In this document: positions 45,815-53,388 of the stretch, one piece after another
How positions within the stretch are numbered: position 1 is the stretch's first letter
Layout: every line of letters starts with the position of its first letter
Assembly: GCF_030345095.1 (NCBI RefSeq)
Contig: NZ_CP128360.1
Span: 6,076,001 to 6,140,000 of the forward strand
Origin: Solwaraspora sp. WMMA2056
Lineage (GTDB): Bacteria > Actinomycetota > Actinomycetes > Mycobacteriales > Micromonosporaceae
Direction of reading: 5' to 3'
DNA length: 64,000 bases
The notes under the pieces: model-generated
Seen by the model: the letters and a program-made list of their open reading frames with translations, nothing else
What the model was told of the DNA's origin: nothing
Database searches by the model: none
Position numbers and translations under genes: made by a program

Positions 45815-47122
45815 TCAGCGGCCGACCGGGTGGACCAGCTCCGGAGAGGCGGTGTCCAGCGGCACCGCCGACGGCGGCACCAGACCCAGCTGCACCCCCT
45901 GGCGCGACAGCAGCGACTCCAGCATCCAGTCGGCCGCCACCCGCACCCGGTTGCCCGGGATCGACGCCAGGTGGTAGCCCCGGGTCACCACCTTGGCCAA
46001 CGGGCCGGAGATCGGCACGTGCAGCGGGTTCGCCGCCGCCTGGGCACCACCGAGGTCGACCACGAAGCCGAGGTCCTTGTGCCGGTACGGGCGGAACGAC
46101 CCGTGTCCGTACGAGGCGGCCACGTTCTGCGCGGCCAGCCGACCCTGCCGTACGGCGTGCTGTGCGGTCATCGGGGTGACCTCGCCCGGTGCGCTCGGGT
46201 CCGGTACGGCGGCCGCGTCACCGCAGGCGTACACCTCCGGATGCCGTGGTACGGCGAGGAACTCGTCGACCACCAGCCGCCCCTTGACCGTGTCCAGCCC
46301 GAGCGCGTCCACCACCGGGTCCGGCCGTACCCCGACACACCAGATCAGTGACCGGGTCGGAATGAACTCGCCGTCGGACAGATGCACCCCGTCGCCGGTC
46401 GCCTCCCGCACCGAGGTGCCGAACCGGGTCTCGACGCCCCGGCTGTCGAGCACCCGCTGGGCGGTGACCGACATCCGTTGGTCGAGTTCCGGCAGCACCC
46501 GGTCGGCGAGGTCGAGCAGCAGCCAGCGCACCTGCTGTCCGGCGAGCCGCGGATGGCGACGCACCAGCAGGTCGGTCGCGGTCACGCAGTGCGCGGCGAC
46601 CTCCGTACCGGTGTAGCCGGCCCCGACCACGACGAAGGTACACCGGGCGGCCCGCTCGGCCGGGTCGTCGGACAGGTCGGCCAGCTCGATCTGCCGGGTC
46701 AGGTGGTCGCGCAGGTAGAGCGCCTCGGGCAGGGTACGGAACCCCTTCGCGTGCTCGTTGGCCCCGGGGATCGGCAGCAGCTTGTTGACGCTGCCGACGG
46801 AGACGATCAGCCGGTCGTAGCGCAGATCGGCCCGACGGCCGTCCCCGTCGAGGTAGCAGATCCGCCGGCCCGGCAGGTCGATGTCGTCGACCTCGCCGAG
46901 CACGACCCGGACCCCGGGCAGGGTGTCCGGCAGCGACACGGTCACCCGACGCGGTTCCAGCACCCCGGCGGCGACCTCGGGCAGCAGCGGTACGTACAGG
47001 AAGTAGTCGGTGGGGTTGACCAGGACGATCTCCGCCGCGCCACGGGCCAGCCGGGACAGGGTGCGGGCCGCCTGGTAGCCGGCGAATCCGGCGCCCACGA
47101 TGACGATTCGCGGTCGACTCAT
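45815..47122 (-). CDS. ndh: type II NADH dehydrogenase
   Basis: 435 residues. FAD-binding IVIVGAGFAGYQAARTLSRL, NADH-binding FVVVGAGYTGTEVAAH, the quinone-oxidoreductase segment NPTDYFLYVPLLPEVAAGVLEP and VYACGDAAAVPDPSAPGEVT followed by TAQHAVRQGRLAAQNV are all present. It transfers electrons from NADH to quinone without proton pumping, at the inner face of the membrane. ATG 47122 is behind GGAG. Confidence 0.92.
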   Translation of the reverse strand: MSRPRIVIVGAGFAGYQAARTLSRLARGAAEIVLVNPTDYFLYVPLLPEVAAGVLEPRRVTVSLPDTLPGVRVVLGEVDDIDLPGRRICYLDGDGRRADLRYDRLIVSVGSVNKLLPIPGANEHAKGFRTLPEALYLRDHLTRQIELADLSDDPAERAARCTFVVVGAGYTGTEVAAHCVTATDLLVRRHPRLAGQQVRWLLLDLADRVLPELDQRMSVTAQRVLDSRGVETRFGTSVREATGDGVHLSDGEFIPTRSLIWCVGVRPDPVVDALGLDTVKGRLVVDEFLAVPRHPEVYACGDAAAVPDPSAPGEVTPMTAQHAVRQGRLAAQNVAASYGHGSFRPYRHKDLGFVVDLGGAQAAANPLHVPISGPLAKVVTRGYHLASIPGNRVRVAADWMLESLLSRQGVQLGLVPPSAVPLDTASPELVHPVGR

Positions 47123-47297
47123 CTGCTGAACTCCGATCGGTTGCGAGGCCTGCGGTGCCCCGGGCGTCGACGGCGGGTGCCGTGGAACGTCCGGAAGAGG
47201 GTGTCCCTGCCGTCTACCGGACCCGGGCGCCGGGGAGACCGGGCAGACGTGCGAGGACACCCACCAGAGGGTTCCGGCACCACTCGTCGATGAGCGG

Positions 47298-47717
47298 TCA
47301 GTTGTTGGGCTCGTCGGTGCTGATGTCGGCGAGCACCGAGTCCGGTTCCCACTCGACGGCGAGGTCACCCATGGAGACCACACCCACCAGGCGGCCGTCG
47401 TCGACGACCGGCAGTCGCCGTACCGAGTAGGTCCGCATCAGTTCGGCGGCGGCGACCGCGTCGTCGTACGGTGAGACCACCACGACGTCCTCGGTGATGA
47501 TCTGGTCGAGCGGGGTGCTCGCCGGGTCCATTTCGGACGCTACTGCCCGGACGGTGATGTCCCGGTCGGTCACGATCCCCTGGATCTCACTACCGTTGGT
47601 GACGATGATGTCGCCGATGTCCGCGTCACGCATCTGTCGCGCCGCCGCGGTCAGCATGTCGCTGGCGTCCATGGTGAACGGCCGGGCTGTCATGAACTCT
47701 CCGACGGTCGTCATCAT
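47298..47717 (-). CDS. CBS-domain protein
   Basis: 139 residues: two CBS motifs (VGEFMTARPFTMDASDMLTA...GIVTDRDITVRAV; ITEDVVVVSPYDDAVAAAEL...RRLPVVDDGRLVGVVSMGDL). Stand-alone CBS pairs bind adenosine nucleotides; the target is unknown. ATG 47717 follows GAGGAGC. Upstream of ndh on the same strand with a 175-bp spacer containing nothing recognisable. Confidence 0.94.
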   Translation of the reverse strand: MMTTVGEFMTARPFTMDASDMLTAAARQMRDADIGDIIVTNGSEIQGIVTDRDITVRAVASEMDPASTPLDQIITEDVVVVSPYDDAVAAAELMRTYSVRRLPVVDDGRLVGVVSMGDLAVEWEPDSVLADISTDEPNN

Positions 47718-47864
47718 GTGCTCCTCTCGGTGTCGGCGCCATGCTCGGGGTACCCGCAGTGGTAGCGGGAAAACCCCGGCCCGCCCGGCCGGACGCAGGC
47801 GGGCAGCGGGGCGGGTAGCGGGGCGGGTGCGTGCGCGGGACCGGCCGGGTGCGGGCTGATCGGC

Positions 47865-47870
47865 TAGGCT
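47865..47870 (+). promoter_or_regulatory. -10 box, PP2C phosphatase gene
   Basis: TAGGCT; transcription from about 47877 would give a leader of some 60 nt before GTG 47937. The -35 is unclear. Confidence 0.3.
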
Positions 47871-47936
47871 CGCAGGCAGGTACGGCTGCCGGCACCTGGG
47901 GTGCCCGGCACGGGCAGGCCGAGTAGGGAGCAGGAC

Positions 47937-49091
47937 GTGTGGGCACGCCGGAGCAGCTGGCGCATGCCCTATTTGTCAGCTTTGCGGCGCCCGCCGTTGG
48001 CCGACCGGTCACTCTGGCAACGCACCGAGCGCTGGCGCGGCATGCCGGCGGCGCTGGCCCTGATCGCCGTGATCACCGTGATCGACGTGGTCACCCAGAC
48101 CTCGGCGGTCGTCCTCGGGTTCCTCTCCCTCGCCCCACTGCTCGCCGCCGCCGTGGAGAAGACCCGCCGTACTGCCCTGGTCACGGTCGTCGCCTGCCTG
48201 GTCGCGCTGATCGCCGGGCTGCCCAGCGGCATGTTCGGCAGTCTGGACCACCTGTTGCGCAGCAGCGTCGTCTTCGCCGTCGGCATCGTGTCGATCTACG
48301 TGGCCCGGTCCCGCAACCTGCGGGAGGCCCGACTGCGCCGGATGACCGAGATCGCCGAGGTCGCGCAACGCGCGGTACTGCGTTCCCCACCGCCGGTGCT
48401 CGACGACGTCGCGCTGGTCGCCCGGTACCTGTCGGCCTCCGAGGCGGCCAATGTCGGCGGTGACCTGTACGCCACCGTCGCCAGCCCGTACGGCGTCCGC
48501 CTGATCATCGGCGACGCCTGCGGCAAAGGGCTGCAGGCGGTCCAGATGGCGGCGACCGTGATGGGGGCGTTCCGCCAGTCCGCCTTCGTCCAGCCGGAGC
48601 TGACCGCCGTCGCCGCCGACCTGGATCAGGCGGTGCACCGGGACGCGGTCAGCACCGGGCAGCCGGCCCAGTTCGTCACCGCCGCACTGGTGCAACTGCA
48701 CGGCGACACCGTCACCGTGATCAACTGCGGCCACCCGGCTCCGGCGCTGCGGACCGCCGAGGGCACGCTGGAGATTCTCGAACCGGCGGACCGGCACCCA
48801 CCGTTGGGGCTGCGCCGCGACGCGCCCGACCCCGCACCGGTGATCCGCGTCTGGCATCCCGGCGACCGGCTGCTGCTCTACACCGACGGGCTGATCGAGG
48901 CGCGCAACGGCGGCGGCGAGTTCCTCTCCTCCACCCGGGTCACCGCCTGCCTGGACCTGCCCGACCGTTCCGAGGCGTTGGACCGGATCGTCGCTGAGCT
49001 GCAACGGCATGCCGGCGGTCAGATCAGCGACGACGCCGCCCTGCTGCTCGTCGAGCGGCAGGGCGGCGCGGGGTCGCACCAGCAGCGATGA
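47937..49091 (+). CDS. membrane PP2C/SpoIIE-type serine phosphatase
   Basis: 384 residues. Four membrane helices lie in the first 130 residues. The SpoIIE/RsbU phosphatase domain follows: EAANVGGDLYATVASPYGVR, GDACGKGLQAVQMAATV, INCGHPAPALR and LLLYTDGLIEARN, with the metal-binding Asp residues intact. Such proteins dephosphorylate anti-anti-sigma factors in partner-switching pathways; no anti-sigma partner is adjacent. GTG 47937 follows GGGAG. Confidence 0.92.
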   Translation: MWARRSSWRMPYLSALRRPPLADRSLWQRTERWRGMPAALALIAVITVIDVVTQTSAVVLGFLSLAPLLAAAVEKTRRTALVTVVACLVALIAGLPSGMFGSLDHLLRSSVVFAVGIVSIYVARSRNLREARLRRMTEIAEVAQRAVLRSPPPVLDDVALVARYLSASEAANVGGDLYATVASPYGVRLIIGDACGKGLQAVQMAATVMGAFRQSAFVQPELTAVAADLDQAVHRDAVSTGQPAQFVTAALVQLHGDTVTVINCGHPAPALRTAEGTLEILEPADRHPPLGLRRDAPDPAPVIRVWHPGDRLLLYTDGLIEARNGGGEFLSSTRVTACLDLPDRSEALDRIVAELQRHAGGQISDDAALLLVERQGGAGSHQQR

Positions 49092-49101
49092 CGCGGCTGG
49101 C

Positions 49102-50160
<1,059 letters not shown>

Positions 50161-50237
50161 CCGACGGGCCGGGGTGCGACGGAACCGAGTTGGTCCCACA
50201 TCACCTCCGGCCCATCGGTGACCACCGATCGGACGGG

Positions 50238-50861
50238 TCAGCCGTAGCGGCGGGTGAGCTGCGGTTGACGCCACATCGGCCACAGCAGCGGACCGCCGTC
50301 GGGCAGGTGGAACGGCGCCGCCGCAGTGACCCGGTAGCCGAGCCGGGCGTACAGGTCACGGGCACCTCGGGTGCTCGCCACCACGTAGGCGGCGCTGCCG
50401 GCGGTGTCGAAGATCGCGTGCCGGTGGGTCAGCAACGCCGTACCGAGGCCGTAGCCCTGCCGGTCCGGCGCGACCCCGAGGTACGCCAGGTAGTGGTGCT
50501 CCCCCACCGGGTGCCGCTCGGCAAGCGCGTTGTCCAGCAGCCGGAACCGGTAGGCGTACTCACCGCAGGCGTCGTCGAGCAGCTGCTCGTACTCGACCGG
50601 GTTGGGCAGGATCAGGCTGCACGGGCGCCAGACTGCGACCGCCTGGTAGTCCTCGGTCAGGTAGATGCTGCCCTGCCGCAGTCCGTAGTCGATCAACGCT
50701 GGGCAGAACCGCTGGAACACCTGCCGACGTGCGACGGGATCCGGGATCAGCCAGGTGGCCTCGGGGGTGTCCAGGAATGCCTCCACCAGTGTCTTGGCCA
50801 CTCGCGGGGTGTCGGTGTAGGTCGCGTAACGGATCATCACCGACGTGTGGAGCTGGGGCAT
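50238..50861 (-). CDS. GNAT family acetyltransferase
   Basis: 207 residues. The acetyl-CoA motif is YLGVAPDRQGYGLGTALL; preceding HYL and following ASTRGARDLYARLGYRV complete the fold. It resembles actinobacterial GNATs of the Mec-17/MbtK-unrelated puromycin-acetyltransferase-like group, but the substrate is unknown. ATG 50861 is behind AGAGGCGAG. Confidence 0.88.
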   Translation of the reverse strand: MPQLHTSVMIRYATYTDTPRVAKTLVEAFLDTPEATWLIPDPVARRQVFQRFCPALIDYGLRQGSIYLTEDYQAVAVWRPCSLILPNPVEYEQLLDDACGEYAYRFRLLDNALAERHPVGEHHYLAYLGVAPDRQGYGLGTALLTHRHAIFDTAGSAAYVVASTRGARDLYARLGYRVTAAAPFHLPDGGPLLWPMWRQPQLTRRYG

Positions 50862-51028
50862 CAGCGCTCGCCTCTCTGCGGCACATTTGCGGACACCCGG
50901 GTACAACGGACGACACACCGTCAGGGGTTCGAATGTATTTGTCCGCCTACTTTCGGCGAGGCGGTAGCCGTTACGTCACCGTCCGACCGGATGCCAGGTC
51001 GGACGGCGACGTTCTCCTCGGCGGCGAC

Positions 51029-51337
51029 TCAGCTGGTGCAGGGTACGCAGTACCGGGCGTGCGGCAGGATCTCCAACCGCTCCCGGGGGATGTCGCCACC
51101 GCACCTGTCGCAGCGACCGTAGCGGCCGTCGGCGATCCGGCCCAGCGCCTCCACGGCCTGGTCGTAGCCGCGCCGGGCGGCCACGATCAATGCGGCGCGG
51201 GTGTGCGCCTCCTGCGGGTCGCCGGTGTCGGCGGTGAGTTCGGTCAACTGGGCCCGGTGCAGGTCCAGTTGATCAGCCAATTGCACTCGTGCCTGCTCGA
51301 TCCATTCACTGTTCCTGCCCTGCAGTTCGGTGCTCAT
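51029..51337 (-). CDS. TraR/DksA-type zinc-finger protein
   Basis: 102 residues. A helical hairpin (LADQLDLHRAQLTELTADTG) is followed by a Cys4 zinc finger CDRCGGDIPRERLEILPHARYCVPC. DksA-type proteins enter the RNA polymerase secondary channel; actinobacterial members are little studied. ATG 51337 has GAGGAGC. Immediately upstream are a terminator hairpin with T-tract and a leaderless ORF, so the gene is probably controlled by attenuation. Confidence 0.93.
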   Translation of the reverse strand: MSTELQGRNSEWIEQARVQLADQLDLHRAQLTELTADTGDPQEAHTRAALIVAARRGYDQAVEALGRIADGRYGRCDRCGGDIPRERLEILPHARYCVPCTS

Positions 51338-51554
51338 GATGTGCTCCTCGAAAAGAAAAAGGGCCGAAGCTGATGCGCTTCGCCCCTGGCGGCCGTTCGG
51401 GTGGATGGAATCCGGCCGCCGGGGGACCCCGGTCGGCGGGATTCGGCCGCCCCGGCCGCCCCTCGGCGGTTGCCACGGCGGTCGATCCGGCGGCGCGCAC
51501 GCCGATGGGAGCCGTGACAGTCACGGCTCCGTCGCGCTGCGCAGACCCAGCCAT
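51306..51554 (-). CDS. putative leaderless leader ORF of the DksA-type gene
   Basis: 82 codons from ATG 51554 (MAGSAQRDGAVTVTAPIGVR) to TGA 51306, ending 32 nt inside the DksA gene. The ATG is 6 nt after TATGGT of a promoter with TTGGCT at 17-nt spacing. The ORF spans all three leader hairpins, including the terminator, so its translation would melt them. Third-position G+C is high in the first 50 codons. It could instead be untranslated leader. Confidence 0.35.
   Translation of the reverse strand: MAGSAQRDGAVTVTAPIGVRAAGSTAVATAEGRPGRPNPADRGPPAAGFHPPERPPGAKRISFGPFSFRGAHHEHRTAGQEQ
51351..51385 (-). terminator. leader terminator upstream of the DksA-type gene
   Basis: On the minus strand GGGCGAAGC, a 6-nt loop and GCTTCGGCCC (51361-51385; one bulged base) are followed by TTTTTCTTTT (51351-51360). 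The T-tract is directly followed by the gene's ribosome-binding site. A rho-independent terminator in this place implies regulated read-through. Confidence 0.7.
51408..51530 (-). promoter_or_regulatory. two further strong hairpins in the DksA leader
   Basis: 51508-51530: an 11-1-11 perfect inverted repeat (GGAGCCGTGAC). 51408-51444: GAATCC..GCCG..CGGGG paired with its near-complement. With the terminator they fill most of the 217-nt leader. Confidence 0.65.
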
Positions 51555-51560
51555 CCGGCA

Positions 51561-51589
51561 ACCATAGGCCGGCCCTACCGGAAAGCCAA
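51561..51589 (-). promoter_or_regulatory. promoter of the DksA leader transcript
   Basis: TTGGCT (51584-51589), 17-nt spacer, TATGGT (51561-51566) on the minus strand. Transcription would begin at about 51554. Confidence 0.6.
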
Positions 51590-51653
51590 CCCGGTTACCC
51601 GTCACCAGACTTGACGGGGCAATTCGCCCAGAACTCCGCAGTTGCGCGACCCC

Positions 51654-51708
51654 ACTAGTCTGAGATACAACTAGTTGACAAGCGATCTACAGCCGGATGT
51701 GGACTAGT
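51654..51708. promoter_or_regulatory. three ACTAGT palindromes before the second PadR gene
   Basis: ACTAGT at 51654, 51670 and 51703; the middle one is extended to CAACTAGTTG and runs into TTGACA (51675-51680), a consensus -35. Candidate PadR operators. A matching -10 was not found at 17 nt. Confidence 0.45.
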
Positions 51709-51727
51709 CAGGGAAGGGAAGTGCGTG

Positions 51728-52141
51728 ATGGGCGGCGCGACCGATCCGGCGGCGAACTGGATCCGGGCCGGACTCGGGCTGGCGATCATGGCGGCCCTCA
51801 CCGAGGGCGACCGGCACGGCTACGCACTGGCACAGCGGCTGGCCGAGTTCGGGCTCGGCCCGATCCGGGGCGGCGCACTGTATCCGGTGCTCAACCGACT
51901 GGAGGCCGAGGAGGCGGTGCGCTCCGACTGGCTGCCGGGCGAGGGCGGCCCGGGGCGGAAGGTCTACGCGATCACCGAGGCCGGCCGACGACGACTGGCG
52001 GACGAACGGACCCGGTGGGGCGAGTTCACCGACGCGTTCGACCGGCTGCTCACGGCGACCGGCGACGGCGACGGCGACGACCAGCGGCACCTGAAGCAGG
52101 ACAGTGAACTGGGGAGGATTTCCGATGACGAAGACCACTGA
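51728..52141 (+). CDS. PadR-family transcriptional regulator
   Basis: 137 residues: GLGLAIMAALTEGDRHGYAL, GLGPIRGGALYPVLNRLEAE, GPGRKVYAITEAGRRRL, then an Asp-rich tail. Start ATG 51728 (GTG 51725 just before) after a GGGAAGGGAA ribosome-binding region. It overlaps the next gene by 17 nt and is the likely repressor of this two-gene unit. Confidence 0.94.
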   Translation: MGGATDPAANWIRAGLGLAIMAALTEGDRHGYALAQRLAEFGLGPIRGGALYPVLNRLEAEEAVRSDWLPGEGGPGRKVYAITEAGRRRLADERTRWGEFTDAFDRLLTATGDGDGDDQRHLKQDSELGRISDDEDH

Positions 52142-53175
52142 ACCGTTCGAGCGGTGGGAGATACCTGCCCGGCTGGCGCTGAGCGACCAGGGCGTCGGGC
52201 ACCACCTGGCGAACCCGATCATCGCCGACGTGCAGGCGCACTGCGCGTACACCGGGCAGAGCCCGTACGACGCGTTCGGCTCCCCTGAGGAGTTCGCCAT
52301 GGTCGCGGCGGCCGAGCAGCCGGCGCACCTGCGTGAGAATCCGGACCGGCACGGCCTGACCGCAGCCGACTACCTCTCCGGCGGTCTGCTGAGCCTGGGG
52401 CTGATCGGGCTCGGCGGATCGCTGTTCTACGCCGTGCTGGAACAGACGCTCACTTTCCCGGCCAACCCGGCGGCGTTGACCGGGACGGCCTTCGTCGGCC
52501 TGGCGGTGTTCGTCGTCCGTGGCGTACCGGGCGCGCTGCGCGCCGTCGGCCGGCCACGGCTGGCGACCGCGTCGTTCGCCCTCGTCGTGCTGCTGGCCGG
52601 GCTCGCCGTCACGGCGTTCTTCACGCTGCCCCGTGGGCCGGCGCTCCCGGTTCCGGTTCTCGCGGTCGCCGCCGCGTCGCTGCTGGTGCTGCTGTGGCAG
52701 CTACGTGGGCCGGGCAAGCCGAAACAGCCGATCGAGCACACCCCACCCACCCCACGCACGGCGGAACACGACACCGACGAGGCGGACGCCGACGCCTGGT
52801 TCCGCCGGCTGACCGGCCTGCTGGTCGGCCGCTACGACCTCACCCCGCAGCGGGCCGGCGAGCTCGCCCGGCAGGCCCGCAACCACCTTGTCACGGCTGG
52901 GGGCACCGCCCCGGACAGCGAGTTCGGTCCGGTCGAGGAGTACGCCCGGGAGATCGCCGAGTACGAACCGCAGCGACGCGTACCGTTCTGGCGGACCGCG
53001 CCGGCCGGCCTGATCGGCAGCCTCGCCGGGCTCAGCCTCTCGGTCAGCGCGTTGCTGTCCTGGACCGCCGAGGGCCACTACTGGGCGGCGTACGGGGTCG
53101 CCCTGCCGGTCGGCCCTCGGCTCGGTCTGGTACGCCGGTGTCTACCTGCTCCGCACGCTGCGCCTGCTGCGCTGA
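52125..53175 (+). pseudogene. HAAS-domain multi-TM protein, frameshifted near the C-terminus
   Basis: ATG 52125 follows GGGGAGG. Two similar helical domains (SDQGVGHHLANPIIADVQAH ... YDAFGSPEEFAMVA; DLTPQRAGELARQARNHLVT ... FGPVEEYAREIAEY) are each followed by membrane helices. After AAYGVALPVG the frame is wrong. In the +1 frame the sequence continues LGSVWYAGVYLLRTLRLLR to TGA at 53173-53175. One extra C in the CCC near 53115 explains it. Without correction the frame runs to 53318 with an implausible tail. HAAS-type domains normally pair with PadR regulators in membrane stress or efflux control. Confidence 0.78.
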
Positions 53176-53198
53176 AGCTGACCACCACGTGGACGCGA

Positions 53199-53230
53199 CG
53201 ATGGCCGGTACCGTTGCGCACCGGCCATCG
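53199..53230. terminator. 11-bp perfect hairpin
   Basis: CGATGGCCGGT and its complement around a 10-nt loop, 23 nt after the corrected stop of the HAAS gene. No T-tract directly after. Its position supports 53175 as the true end of that gene. Confidence 0.6.
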
Positions 53231-53388
53231 TTCATCGACGGGCAAGGCTGGGCATCGACGCTCGCCTTTGTCGACACTCTTTTACCCATCAGCCGTGGCG
53301 CACCGCCGATACACTTGATGACAGAGGGCGCCACAAATCGGAATAATAAGCCACCAACAGGACCTCGGAATGATTTCGGGAGTCCCGC

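Noticed and set aside
50918-50945. GGTTCGAAT, a tRNA T-loop-like sequence
   Set aside because: The flanks do not form a T-stem, and no anticodon arm, D-arm or acceptor stem can be built around it.
51330-51614. Plus-strand frame over the DksA leader
   Set aside because: It is antisense to the hairpins, has no ribosome-binding site or -10 box, and is low-complexity.
53176-53318. C-terminal extension of the HAAS protein to 53318
   Set aside because: After the frame break the tail is Arg/Pro/Thr-rich and crosses a perfect hairpin; the other frame gives a membrane helix and a stop just before that hairpin.
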